Source: JABMRP01 sp964444795
GTDB lineage: Bacteria > Planctomycetota > Planctomycetia > Pirellulales > Thermoguttaceae
Length of the DNA stretch: 26,892 bases
Assembly: GCA_964444795.1 (NCBI GenBank)
Contig: CAYUIQ010000114.1
Coordinates: forward strand, 1 to 26,892
Reading direction: 5' to 3'
Under the pieces are notes generated by a model. It worked only from the letters and a program-made list of their open reading frames with translations. It did not search any database and had not been told where the DNA came from. A program made the translations under genes and the position numbers. Positions 1 to 8,553 of this stretch are shown here, one piece after another (within the stretch, counting starts at the first letter, position 1; the number at the start of each line of letters is the position of its first letter).

Positions 1-75
1 CCGGTGAAGGTGAGCCCGGTGAAGGTGAGCCCGGTGAAGGTGAACCCGGTGAAGGTGAACCCGGTGAAGGCCAGC
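1..75 (+). repeat. 15-bp tandem repeat coding for GEGEP
   Basis: Five consecutive 15-bp units begin at bases 1, 16, 31, 46 and 61. Units 1-2 are identical to each other, units 3-4 are identical to each other and differ from the first pair by one base, and unit 5 has diverged. The period is five codons and encodes Gly-Glu-Gly-Glu-Pro inside the coiled-coil gene. The array may extend beyond the window start. Confidence 0.9.
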
Positions 76-932
76 CCGGCGGTGGCGAGGGAAAATCTCC
101 CGGCGAGCAGGAGGAGCAAAACCCGGCCCGAAAGCGAATCCAGGCTGCTCAGGAGAAGATGGAAGAGGCGAAGAAGAAGCTCGAAGAGGCCAAGCGCGAC
201 GGAGCCGTCGAGGATCAGGAGAAAGCGATCGAGGAGCTGGAGCAGGCCAAGGCCGAACTCGAGGAGATTCTCCGGCAGCTTCGCGAGGAAGAGATCGAGC
301 GCATGCTGGCCTTGTTGGAGGCCCGATTCCGCAAGATGTTGCGTCTCCAGCAGGTCGTCTATGAGGGGACATTGCGGTTGGATAAGGTGGACGTTGAGGC
401 CCGCACGCACAACCACGAGATCGAGGCGCGGCGTCTTGGCAGTAAGGAGAACGATATTGTCCTGGAGGCCGACAAAGCCCTGACCTTGTTGCAGGAGGAC
501 GGCACGGCGGTCGCCTTTCCCGAGGCCCTTCGCCAGGTGCGGCTGGACATGGTCCAGGTATCACAGCGGCTGGCCGGCGCCAAAGTAGGAGAGATCACCC
601 AGGTGATCGAAGAGGACATCATCGCCGCCTTGGAGGAGATGATCGAGGCGCTGCAAAAAGCTCAAGAAGAGATGGAAGACGAGCCGCCCCCCGGCGAGCC
701 GCCTCCGCCGGGACCGCCGCAGGACGCGCCGTTGGTCGACCTGCTGGCGGAAGTCCGCATGATTCGGGCGTTACAGATGCGGGTCAATAAGCGTACCGAA
801 CGGTACTCGCGGCTGGTTGTGGAGGAGCAGGCGGACGATGCCGACTTGCTCGAAGCGCTCGACCGCTTGGCCGAGCGCGAAGCGCGTATTCAGGAAATCA
901 CGCGAGATCTCGATTTGGGGAAAAACCAATGA
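1..932 (+). CDS. Coiled-coil protein with GEGEP repeat, 5' end outside window
   Basis: This open frame enters from the left edge with its first full codon at base 3, so the real start is not visible; 309 residues can be read. They begin with an acidic Gly/Glu/Pro repeat, continue into a Lys/Glu-rich coiled coil (from about base 130 to 330), then further helices rich in Glu, Gln and Leu, a short Pro-rich linker (PPPGEPPPPGPP, around bases 688-720) and a last helical segment ending DLDLGKNQ. An internal ATG at 159 opens the same frame but would remove the repeat, and nothing marks it as the true start. The stop overlaps the next gene by 4 bp, so the two are co-transcribed and probably translationally coupled. 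No enzymatic motif was recognised. A structural or envelope-associated role is possible, but the function is unknown. Confidence 0.8.
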   Translation, partial: GEGEPGEGEPGEGEPGEGEPGEGQPGGGEGKSPGEQEEQNPARKRIQAAQEKMEEAKKKLEEAKRDGAVEDQEKAIEELEQAKAELEEILRQLREEEIERMLALLEARFRKMLRLQQVVYEGTLRLDKVDVEARTHNHEIEARRLGSKENDIVLEADKALTLLQEDGTAVAFPEALRQVRLDMVQVSQRLAGAKVGEITQVIEEDIIAALEEMIEALQKAQEEMEDEPPPGEPPPPGPPQDAPLVDLLAEVRMIRALQMRVNKRTERYSRLVVEEQADDADLLEALDRLAEREARIQEITRDLDLGKNQ

Positions 933-1966
933 ATGGAATTCGAAGCGTACTGATTCCCGCCGTATTGGCGATGGCCGTGACGGCCTGTTTTGCAGCCATC
1001 GTCCCGGCCGAGGAAGTATCACCCTGGCAACCGCCCGAGGGCGCGGAGGTTCGCCAGCAGGTATTCGTCTGGCTTGAAACGCAAGCGATCGACGACGCCG
1101 TTCGCACGCGGGTCGAAGGGCTTTGGCCGGCCACCGAAGAAGAGCCGACGGCCGGCGTGCTGTTCGACCGGCTCTGTAAGACGGCGGCCGCCGTCGACGC
1201 GCGAGCCGAGGCGCTGCTCGCCTTGTGCTCGAAACCGCGAACCGAGCTCGTCCCACCGCCGCAAGCGTGGCTGGCCGATGAGAAGACGCCTCCTCTGGTG
1301 GCCAACAACCTGCGCGTGCTGTTCGCCCGATGGCTCGCCGGTGAGCACCTGTACGACGAAGCGGGCGAACAGTTAGCCGGCTTGGAACCGGGCGACGTTG
1401 TCGACCCGGCCACGCTGTTGTTCTACCAGAGCGTAATTCATCATCAGTTGCTCGATACCGAAGGCGGTTTGAAGACCATCGATCGCCTGCTCGACGGATC
1501 GGAGCATAGCCCCCAGCGATACGTTTCGGTCGCCATGCTCATGAAGGAGGATCTGGGCACGATCAAGAAGGTTGATAGTCTGGGGCATATCGCCCGGCGC
1601 ATGAAGGACATCGAGCGCCGGCTCGATCTCGGGCGTGCCGGTCCCCGGGTGCGAAAGGTCGAGGACGGGGTGATCGAGTCGCTCGACAAACTGATTAAGG
1701 AACTCGAAGAACAGCAGAACCAGTCCGGCGGTACCGGCAGCGGCAATATCCAGTCGAGCCGCCCGGCGCAGGACAGCCAGATCATGGGTGGCCGAGGCCC
1801 GGGTGAGGTAACCAAACGCAATATCGGCAGCAAGAGCGACTGGGGTAATTTGCCCGAGAAGGAGCGTGAAGAAGCGATGCAAGCCATCGGCGAGGATTTC
1901 CCCGCCCATTACCGGGACATTATCGAGGAGTATTTCCGTCGGCTGGCCGCCACCGAGGGCGAGTGA
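929..1966 (+). CDS. Secreted hypothetical protein with conserved C-terminal motif
   Basis: The product has 345 residues. The start ATG overlaps the previous stop in an ATGA. Residues 1 to about 27 form a signal peptide (MNGIRSV followed by a hydrophobic stretch rich in Ala, Val and Ile), so the mature protein is extracytoplasmic. Residues 30-260 look largely alpha-helical and could form a helical-repeat scaffold. A Gly/Ser/Gln-rich linker (about 262-295) precedes a C-terminal motif with KSDWGNLPEKERE and HYRDIIEEYFRRLA. I associate that motif with planctomycete secreted proteins encoded beside coiled-coil genes, which is memory and not a search result. No catalytic residues are evident. Operon position suggests it works with the coiled-coil protein upstream and the NPCBM protein downstream; function unknown. 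Confidence 0.8.
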   Translation: MNGIRSVLIPAVLAMAVTACFAAIVPAEEVSPWQPPEGAEVRQQVFVWLETQAIDDAVRTRVEGLWPATEEEPTAGVLFDRLCKTAAAVDARAEALLALCSKPRTELVPPPQAWLADEKTPPLVANNLRVLFARWLAGEHLYDEAGEQLAGLEPGDVVDPATLLFYQSVIHHQLLDTEGGLKTIDRLLDGSEHSPQRYVSVAMLMKEDLGTIKKVDSLGHIARRMKDIERRLDLGRAGPRVRKVEDGVIESLDKLIKELEEQQNQSGGTGSGNIQSSRPAQDSQIMGGRGPGEVTKRNIGSKSDWGNLPEKEREEAMQAIGEDFPAHYRDIIEEYFRRLAATEGE

Positions 1967-2000
1967 AGAGCCGTCCCACGAGAAGGAGAGTAAACCAGTG

Positions 2001-3191
2001 ATGTGGAGTTTTGTGTTGACTTCGGTGATCTGTGCCGGGGCCGTGGACGTGGAAGTTCGCACGGTTGCCGGAGAGACCCACACGGGTTCGTTCATCGAAG
2101 TAACCGCCGAGGAAATCGCGGTCCAAACGGCCGATGGTCCCGTGCGCCTGGCCACCAAGAGCGTGATGGGGGTTGCTCCCAAGGGAACGACCGCCCTGAC
2201 GCCGGAATCGATCGGCGCCTGGGTGCAACTCGTCGACGGCTCCTCCATCCTTGCCCAACAGGTCACCGCCACCGGAGATCGCGCGCAGGTGACGCTGGTG
2301 GGTGGTCGAGTCCTTGAGATCCCCACCGCCGACGTGGCCACGGTGCGGTTGCGCCAGCAGAACGACGAGATGCTCCAGGAATGGACTCGCATCGTTGGCC
2401 TGGATCTCAGCGGCGACGTGCTGATCGCGATCAAGGGCGAGGCGCTGAACTACTATTCCGGCGTGCTTGGAGATATCGACGAGGAGACGGTCAAGTTCGA
2501 ACTCGACGGCGACGTACTGCCGGTCAAACGGACCAAAGTCCATGGTCTGGTGTACCGTCACCCGCCGGGAAGGCAAATGCCCGAATCGCTCTGCCACGTG
2601 ATCGATGTCGGCGGTTCGATCTGGTCGGCGGCGGCCGTTTCGGTATCCGGTGATACGTTGACCTGGACCACGCCGACGGGGACGGAGGTTGCGCGACCGC
2701 TGGGCGATGTGTTGAAGCTCGATTTCTCCCGGGGGAAAGTGATTTACCTAAGCGATATAGCGCCGGAGACGACCGAGTGGACGCCCTATTTCAGTCCGGC
2801 TCGGATTCCGCCGGCGCTGGCGTCGTTCTATGCTCCCCGTCAGGATCGGGCCCTGGAGCAGGGTCCGCTTCGGCTGGCCGGCGTGGAGTACGCCAAAGGG
2901 CTTGCGCTGCACAGCCGCACGCAATTGGTTTACCGACTGCCCGGCCGTTTCAGTCGCTTCAAGGCGATCGCCGGGATCGACGATCGGGTGCGTCCGCGGG
3001 GACACGTGCGACTGGTGATTACCGGCGACGGCGAAACTCTGTTGGAGGCGACCGTCACCGGCCAGGACGATCCCCTGCCGATCGATCTCGATCTGACCGG
3101 CGTGCGCCGGCTGGGTATTCTGGTCGACTTCGGCGAGCAGCTTGACCTGTCCGACCATCTCGACCTTTGCCAGGCGAGGGTGAGTAAATGA
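2001..3191 (+). CDS. Beta-repeat protein with C-terminal NPCBM domain
   Basis: The ATG at 2001 is preceded by a good ribosome binding site (AGAAGGAGAG, 1981-1990); a GTG at 1998 and longer in-frame extensions into the previous gene are less likely. The product has 396 residues with a short hydrophobic N-terminus (MWSFVLTSVICAGA) that may be a signal peptide. Residues 17-245 contain about four similar beta-rich units, each with a G-E/S/T turn followed by a strand, a VxL/VxV strand and a closing strand (for example VDVEVRTVAGETHTGSF and VQLVDGSSILAQQV). Residues about 248-396 match an NPCBM-type carbohydrate-binding domain, with YAKGLALHSRTQLVYRLPG, FKAIAGIDD and VRLVITGDGETL. NPCBM domains usually bind sugars in secreted or surface proteins. 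No glycosidase domain is present. The stop overlaps the HtrA-like gene by 4 bp. Likely role: binding of an envelope glycan or matrix. Confidence 0.85.
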   Translation: MWSFVLTSVICAGAVDVEVRTVAGETHTGSFIEVTAEEIAVQTADGPVRLATKSVMGVAPKGTTALTPESIGAWVQLVDGSSILAQQVTATGDRAQVTLVGGRVLEIPTADVATVRLRQQNDEMLQEWTRIVGLDLSGDVLIAIKGEALNYYSGVLGDIDEETVKFELDGDVLPVKRTKVHGLVYRHPPGRQMPESLCHVIDVGGSIWSAAAVSVSGDTLTWTTPTGTEVARPLGDVLKLDFSRGKVIYLSDIAPETTEWTPYFSPARIPPALASFYAPRQDRALEQGPLRLAGVEYAKGLALHSRTQLVYRLPGRFSRFKAIAGIDDRVRPRGHVRLVITGDGETLLEATVTGQDDPLPIDLDLTGVRRLGILVDFGEQLDLSDHLDLCQARVSK

Positions 3192-5074
3192 AATACGGAT
3201 TCCTCCTCGGAACACTTGCTTTGTTGGGCGGTCTTTCGACGGTGTGGCTTTCGCCCGCGCGGGCCGACGTCGATCCGGCCGTGCTCCAAGCCGAGCAAGA
3301 TCGTATCGCCGCCATGGACCGGGCCAAAGACGGCGTGCTGGCCGTCTTCTCCTCCCAGGGAAAAGGGGGCGGCTCCGGCGTGGTCATTTCGCCCGACGGA
3401 TACGCGCTGACCAACTTTCACGTCGTCAAGCCGTGCGGCAACGCGATGAAATGTGGCATGGCCGACGGAAAACTCTACGACGCGGTCATCGTGGGCATCG
3501 ATCCGACCGGCGACGTGGCCCTGATCAAACTGCTGGGACGCGACGACTTTCCCTACGCCGAGCTTGGCGATAGCGATCGTTCCGCCCCCGGCGACTGGGT
3601 CTTCGCCATGGGCAACCCGTTCCTCCTGGCCACCGATTTTCAGCCCACCGTCACCTACGGCATTCTCTCCGGAGTGCATCGCTACCAGTATCCGTCGGGG
3701 ACCCTGCTGGAATATGCCGACTGTCTGCAGACCGACGCCTCGATCAATCCCGGCAATTCGGGCGGGCCGCTCTTCGACGCCGAGGGGCGACTGCTGGGGA
3801 TCAACGGGCGCGGGTCGTTCGAGAAACGAGGACGCGTCAACGTGGGGGTCGCGTACGCCATCTCGATCAACCAGATCAAGAACTTCCTCGGCTACTTGCA
3901 CAGCGGCCGCGTCGTCGATCATGCCACTCTGGGCGCCACGGTCGCCTCGGACGAGGATGGCCGGGTCGTCGTCAGCGACGTGCTCGAAACGAGCGACGCG
4001 TACCGCCGCGGGCTGCGCTTCGACGACGAGATTGTCCGCTTCGCCGGGCGGCCGATTCTTACCACCAACGGATTCAAGAACGTCCTGGGGATTTACCCCA
4101 ATGGATGGCGCGTCGGCCTGAGCTATCGCCGCGACGGTAAACGGGTCGACACACTGGTCCGGCTCGAGGGCGTCCATTCCCCGGCCGAGTTGCTGCGCAA
4201 AGCGGGGGGCGGTCGCCGCGCCGTGCCACAGCCGATTCCCAAGCCCGAGAAACCGGAGGACCAGACGCCGCAACCCAAGACGCCTGCTCCCGGCGGCGAT
4301 GCGCCCGCCCCCGGCGATGATCCGGAAAAGCCGAACCAGCCGATCCCCATCCGCCCGGGACATCCAATTCCCATCCGCCCGGGGCAACCGATGCCCATCG
4401 GTGGTGCTCATGCGCCGCCGCCGATGCCCGCGGAAGTGAAGAAACTCTTCGAGGCGAAATCGGGCTTTTCGAACTACTACTTCAATAAACTGCACCGGCA
4501 GCGCGTGCTGGAGGCATGGACCGCCTCGGGCGATTTGCAGGGGCTCGACGGGCCGTGGACCCTCTCCGGCAAATCGGAAGGCGGCGCGAAGTGTACGATT
4601 CGCCTCACCGATGCCGACGGCCGGCTCACGTCGCCCGACGCCGAACACAATTGGATCGCCGGCGACGAACTGGGCCAGTCGCTTCAGCCTCGCGGCAGCG
4701 GTGGGCTTCTGCTGACGTTGCACATGTGGCGGCGTCTGGCGGTGTTGGGGTACGGCAAGTTCGGCGACGTCTATTACCTCGGCACGATGCCGTTGGAGAG
4801 AGGGCCGCTTGCCGGCCGCGATCAGATGGTCGACGTTTTGGTCGGTACCCACCAGGCCGTGGTCTGCCATTTTCTCTTCGATCCGGAAACGGGGCATTTG
4901 CTGGGCGTCGAAATGTTCCCCGACGACGACGTCGATCCTTGCGAGGTCTATTTCAGCGACCATCACGAGGCCGACGGGCGGTTTGTTCCCTCAGGGATGG
5001 AAGTACGTCACGGAGACCGGAACTACGGCAAATTCCAACTCGACGCATGCACCTTTGAAAAGGCCGATCCGTAA
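3188..5074 (+). CDS. HtrA-like serine protease, PDZ, Pro-rich linker and LolA-like C-terminal domain
   Basis: The product has 628 residues and starts in an ATGA overlap. Residues 1-26 are a signal peptide ending in ARA. The trypsin-like domain (about 45-235) keeps the full triad: His78 in LTNFHVV, Asp109 in TGDVALIKL and Ser191 in NPGNSGGPL. A PDZ domain covers about 245-330 (DVLETSDAYRRGLRFDDEI). Residues 346-414 are a low-complexity Pro linker with repeated PIPIRPG. The last about 200 residues form a separate domain; its closing part (FDPETGHLLGVEMFPDD, GRFVPSGMEVRHGDRNYGKF) looks like the LolA/RseB-like family of lipid-binding beta folds, which is an inference. It is the only member of the three-gene array that can be an active protease. 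Known HtrA proteins degrade or refold damaged envelope proteins. Acting with the two inactive paralogues downstream is plausible, because the genes overlap. Confidence 0.9.
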   Translation: MKYGFLLGTLALLGGLSTVWLSPARADVDPAVLQAEQDRIAAMDRAKDGVLAVFSSQGKGGGSGVVISPDGYALTNFHVVKPCGNAMKCGMADGKLYDAVIVGIDPTGDVALIKLLGRDDFPYAELGDSDRSAPGDWVFAMGNPFLLATDFQPTVTYGILSGVHRYQYPSGTLLEYADCLQTDASINPGNSGGPLFDAEGRLLGINGRGSFEKRGRVNVGVAYAISINQIKNFLGYLHSGRVVDHATLGATVASDEDGRVVVSDVLETSDAYRRGLRFDDEIVRFAGRPILTTNGFKNVLGIYPNGWRVGLSYRRDGKRVDTLVRLEGVHSPAELLRKAGGGRRAVPQPIPKPEKPEDQTPQPKTPAPGGDAPAPGDDPEKPNQPIPIRPGHPIPIRPGQPMPIGGAHAPPPMPAEVKKLFEAKSGFSNYYFNKLHRQRVLEAWTASGDLQGLDGPWTLSGKSEGGAKCTIRLTDADGRLTSPDAEHNWIAGDELGQSLQPRGSGGLLLTLHMWRRLAVLGYGKFGDVYYLGTMPLERGPLAGRDQMVDVLVGTHQAVVCHFLFDPETGHLLGVEMFPDDDVDPCEVYFSDHHEADGRFVPSGMEVRHGDRNYGKFQLDACTFEKADP

Positions 5075-6150
5075 TGACCCGACGTCGCACTTTTCTCGCA
5101 TTGATTCGCGGCACGCCGTCGATCCTGGCCCTGTCGCTGCTTTTGGCCGCAGGTGGCTTGGCCGGCGCGCGGCCGGCCCGCGCGGCGGTCGACGACACGA
5201 TTGCCGCCGTAGGCCCCCGAGTGGTCAAGATCTACGGTGCCGGCGGTTTTCGCGGTCTGGAGGCCTACCAGAGCGGATTCCTCGTCTCGCCCGAGGGGCA
5301 TATCGTGACCGTGTGGAGCTACGTGCTCGACACCGACTACATCACCGTCACGCTGGACGACGGCCGCAAGTTCGAGGCGAAGCTGCTGGGGGCCGATCCG
5401 CACCTGGAAGTTGCCGTGCTGAAAATCGAGGCCGCCGATCTCCCCTGCTTCGACTTGGGCCAGGCGGTCGAGGGTGGCGCGGGCACGCGCGTACTGGCCT
5501 TCAGCAATCTCTTCGGCGTGGCCACCGGCAACGAGCCGGCGAGCGTGCAGCACGGGATCGTTTCGGTGAAGACTAGTCTGGCCGCCCGCCGCGGGTCGTT
5601 CGAAACGCCCTACGACGGTTCGGTCTACGTGCTCGATGCGGGCACCAACAACCCGGGTGCCGCCGGAGGCGCCTTGGTCACTCGGGCCGGCGGATTGCTG
5701 GGGATGCTGGGCAAGGAGCTCCGCAACGCCGGAAACAACACATGGCTGAATTACGCCATCCCCGTGCCGGAGTTTCGCCAATCGGTCGAGCAGATCCGCG
5801 ACGGCAAGTTTGTCCCCCGCGACTCCGAGAGCGAGGACGAGTTGCGCAAACCCGACCGGGCGCTGACGCTGTCGCTGTTGGGGATCATTATGGTGCCCGA
5901 CGTCATGGAGCGCACACCCCCATACATCGATCAAGTTCGTCCCGGCACGCCCGCGGCAGCCGAGGGCCTGTTGCCCGACGATCTCGTGGTCTTGCTGGGC
6001 GATCACCTGATCCAGTCGTGCAAGGCGCTGCGGGCGGAGCTGGAGTATATCGATTACGAGGACGCCGTGCGGCTGACCGTGTTGCGCGATCAGGTGCTGC
6101 GCGAAATCCTCCTACAAGCCAGTCCGGAGTCCGGAGACGAGCGACCATGA
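5074..6150 (+). CDS. HtrA-like pseudoprotease with PDZ domain
   Basis: The product has 358 residues; its ATG shares one base with the previous TAA (TAATG). Residues 1-37 are a signal peptide ending in RAA. Residues 40-245 follow the trypsin-like fold of the upstream protease, but all three catalytic positions are changed: Ser82 replaces His (GHIVTVWSYVL), Glu112 replaces Asp (DPHLEVAVLKI) and Ala197 replaces Ser (NPGAAGGAL). A PDZ-like domain lies at about 265-345 (VRPGTPAAAEGLLPDDLVV). The fold motifs around the lost residues are well kept and the frame is open, so this is not a decaying gene. It probably binds peptides or regulates the active protease. The stop overlaps the next gene by 4 bp. 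Confidence 0.9.
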   Translation: MTRRRTFLALIRGTPSILALSLLLAAGGLAGARPARAAVDDTIAAVGPRVVKIYGAGGFRGLEAYQSGFLVSPEGHIVTVWSYVLDTDYITVTLDDGRKFEAKLLGADPHLEVAVLKIEAADLPCFDLGQAVEGGAGTRVLAFSNLFGVATGNEPASVQHGIVSVKTSLAARRGSFETPYDGSVYVLDAGTNNPGAAGGALVTRAGGLLGMLGKELRNAGNNTWLNYAIPVPEFRQSVEQIRDGKFVPRDSESEDELRKPDRALTLSLLGIIMVPDVMERTPPYIDQVRPGTPAAAEGLLPDDLVVLLGDHLIQSCKALRAELEYIDYEDAVRLTVLRDQVLREILLQASPESGDERP

Positions 6151-8165
6151 TCGGTAATCCACCAGTACGCCTATCCGCCGTGCCGTTGGCCGCGATATGG
6201 GCCACAGCCGTGATCTTCGGTTGTCTGTCGTGGGGCGGTTCGGCGACCGCCCGGGCCGAGGACCTGGAATTGCTCGAACAGCAGGCCATCCGCGCGGCCG
6301 TCGATCGAGTCGCCCCGTCGGTGGTGCGCATCGAAACGATCGGCGGGCTGGAACGTGTCGGAAAAGTGCTCATCGGCACCGGCCCGACCAGCGGAACGGT
6401 CGTCGGCGCCGACGGATTCGTCGTTTCCAGCGCGTTCAATTTCCGCCATCGACCCGCCTCGATTCTCGTCCAATTGGCCGACGGCACGCGGAAGCCGGCC
6501 CGGCTGGTTGCGACCGACCACAGTCGCATGCTCGTGTTGCTGAAGATCGAAGTCGACCAACCGCTCGTCGTGCCGGAGATGGCGCCGGGCGACGAGATGC
6601 GCGTGGGACAGTGGACGATTGCCGTGGGGCGCACATTCGAGGCGGCGCGTCCCAACGTGGCCGTCGGCGTGCTCAGCGCGCGAAACCGTGTCTGGGGAAA
6701 AGCGATTCAAACCGATGCCGCCGTTTCGCCCAACAACTACGGCGGTCCGCTGGTCGACGTCCGCGGCCGCGTGCTGGGAATCCTCGTGCCCCTTTCGCCC
6801 AAAGGGGGCGACGAAGTGGCGGGAGTCGAGTGGTACGACTCGGGAATCGCCTTTGCCGTGCCCGGCTACGCCGTCGCCGCCGAGATCGTTCCACGGTTGA
6901 AAACGGGCGAGGATTTGCGCCCCGGTCTGTTGGGAATCACCCTGAAAAAGGGTAATCTGTCGATCGAGGAACCCGTCCTTGCCGGGTGCCGACCCAATTC
7001 ACCGGCCGCCGAGGCCGGGTTGAAGGCCGGGGATCGGATCGTCCAGATCGAAGGCCAACCGATCGTTCGGGCGGCACAAATCAAGGAGGCGCTCGGGCGG
7101 CTCTGGGCCGGTGATACGGTTGCCCTGACGTACAAGCGGGGCGACGACGAAGTGAAAGTCGATGCCATTGAATTGGCCGCGGAGTTGATTCCTTACGAAC
7201 ACGCGTTTCTCGGCATCCTGCCGATGCGTCCGGCCGCCGGTGCCGACGATCCGGCGAGCCAGGGCGTGGTCGTCCGATACGTGTATCCGGGCAGCCCGGC
7301 CGAGGAGGCCACGATTGTCGCCGGCGACGTGCTGGTCGCGTTGGACGGGAAGCCGGTTGCCGATCTCCCGTCGTTCGACGAGCAAATCACCGCCGCGGCG
7401 CCGGACGACGAAGTAACGATTGACTTGCGGCGCGGCGATGCGCCGATGCAATTCACCGTCACTCTGGGGCGACTGCCCGAGGCGCTTCCGCCGGACGCTC
7501 TCCCCCCGGCCCGCCCCTCGCGCCCGGCGTATCAAGGCGATCGCCCGGACGTCGGCAAGGTGGCCCTGAAGGTGCCCGAGTTGCCCAACGACGCCTGGGC
7601 GTACGTGCCGGCGGGATACGATCCGGCCGTGGCGCATGGGGTGGTGGTTTGGCTCCACGGGCCCGGCGGATTGGAGCCCGACAAGTTGATCGCCGACTGG
7701 AAGCCGCTTTGCGAGCGATACGATCTGATCCTGCTGGCCCCGAAAGCGGCCGACCCGGCGAGCTGGAAGCCGACGGAGTTGACCCTGGTCGGCAAATTGC
7801 TCGACGAAGTGGTGGCCGGTTACACGGTCGACGCGACCCGAATCGTTGCCGGCGGCCGGCAAGGAGGCGGTCAGTTGGCTTATCGCGTGGCGCTGGAGAA
7901 ACGCGATCTGGTGCGCGGCATTGCGACCGTCGACGCCGCGGTGACCGGGCGCCCGTCGGAGTTGGATGCCATCCACCGTCTTGCCTTCTATCTGGCCACG
8001 AGCGAGAAGTCGGATGCGGCCAAGGCGAATACGGCCGCGGTGAAACGCCTGCGCGAAATGAAATACCCGGTCACCGCCAAGGACTTGGGCGAAACTCCCC
8101 GAGCGCTCGACGACGACGAGCGGGCCGAGTTGGCGCGCTGGATCGACATGCTGGACAGGAAGTAG
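6147..8165 (+). CDS. HtrA-like pseudoprotease with two PDZ domains fused to an inactive hydrolase-like domain
   Basis: The chosen start is the ATG at 6147 (ATGA overlap); the open frame extends further upstream into the previous gene but has no signal peptide there. The product has 672 residues with an Ala/Trp-rich signal peptide (about 1-37). A trypsin-like domain (about 45-250) has lost its triad: Phe97 at the His position (FVVSSAF), Met128 at the Asp position (DHSRMLVLLKI) and Tyr198 at the Ser position (SPNNYGGPL). PDZ domains lie at about 258-340 and 352-440. After a Pro-rich linker (446-460), residues 480-672 resemble an alpha/beta hydrolase of the PHB depolymerase/esterase type: WLHGPGG at 502-508 fits an oxyanion loop. 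The nucleophile elbow reads GGRQG at 569-573, with Arg571 where Ser is expected. A scaffold or binding role is more likely than catalysis. Confidence 0.88.
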   Translation: MIGNPPVRLSAVPLAAIWATAVIFGCLSWGGSATARAEDLELLEQQAIRAAVDRVAPSVVRIETIGGLERVGKVLIGTGPTSGTVVGADGFVVSSAFNFRHRPASILVQLADGTRKPARLVATDHSRMLVLLKIEVDQPLVVPEMAPGDEMRVGQWTIAVGRTFEAARPNVAVGVLSARNRVWGKAIQTDAAVSPNNYGGPLVDVRGRVLGILVPLSPKGGDEVAGVEWYDSGIAFAVPGYAVAAEIVPRLKTGEDLRPGLLGITLKKGNLSIEEPVLAGCRPNSPAAEAGLKAGDRIVQIEGQPIVRAAQIKEALGRLWAGDTVALTYKRGDDEVKVDAIELAAELIPYEHAFLGILPMRPAAGADDPASQGVVVRYVYPGSPAEEATIVAGDVLVALDGKPVADLPSFDEQITAAAPDDEVTIDLRRGDAPMQFTVTLGRLPEALPPDALPPARPSRPAYQGDRPDVGKVALKVPELPNDAWAYVPAGYDPAVAHGVVVWLHGPGGLEPDKLIADWKPLCERYDLILLAPKAADPASWKPTELTLVGKLLDEVVAGYTVDATRIVAGGRQGGGQLAYRVALEKRDLVRGIATVDAAVTGRPSELDAIHRLAFYLATSEKSDAAKANTAAVKRLREMKYPVTAKDLGETPRALDDDERAELARWIDMLDRK

Positions 8166-8236
8166 GGGCTCGTTGCTAGCGATTAGCGATTAGTAATCCG
8201 TGGCACTGGATTCATTTCTCGGGAACGATTGATCGA

Positions 8237-8539
8237 ATGCGCCGTACTGCCGTGGGAATCATTGCGATCTTGCTGATCCTCGGCGCGGCCGCGTTCTGGA
8301 TTTGGCCGCCCGGTGCGGACGGATACCAGCAATTCGAGGCGGCCTGCTGGCGCGTCGGGGCGCTGATGGCCGTCTGGTGGCTGGCTTACAAGGAAGTCGA
8401 GAGAATGCCCGGGTGGGCACTGGCAACGATCCCGGTTTTGGTGATTGTGTTGGCCGTTCGCCCCCGCTGGTTTCTCTTTGCCATTCCCGTGGTCATCGCT
8501 CTGGTTATTCTCAAACCGCGACTGAACGCCCGGCGGTAG
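8237..8539 (+). CDS. Small membrane protein
   Basis: The product has 100 residues and about three or four hydrophobic segments: 7-25 (IIAILLILGAAAFWIW), 40-50, 60-76 (ALATIPVLVIVLAV) and 79-93 (WFLFAIPVVIALVIL), ending in a basic tail (KPRLNARR). It lies 71 bases after the HtrA-like operon on the same strand and only 14 bases before the convergent SecA-like gene ends. The gap before it contains a short tandem GCGATTA repeat. No clear ribosome binding site was seen. It could be the last gene of the operon or transcribed separately. The family is not recognised. Confidence 0.65.
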   Translation: MRRTAVGIIAILLILGAAAFWIWPPGADGYQQFEAACWRVGALMAVWWLAYKEVERMPGWALATIPVLVIVLAVRPRWFLFAIPVVIALVILKPRLNARR

Positions 8540-8553
8540 GGTCCCCGGCGGGT

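Noticed and set aside
1..75. CRISPR-like array at the window start
   Set aside because: The units are 15 bp, directly adjacent with no spacers and in frame with a coding sequence; this is a coding tandem repeat.
2930..4966. Long - strand open frame of 678 codons opposite the NPCBM and HtrA-like genes
   Set aside because: It is an antisense shadow of GC-rich coding sequence. The + strand has clear protease motifs, signal peptide and overlapping gene order; the - strand product has no recognisable motif.
8177..8200. Tandem GCGATTA repeat before the small membrane protein
   Set aside because: Only two full units are present; too short to call a repeat element, though it may be a remnant of an intergenic repeat.
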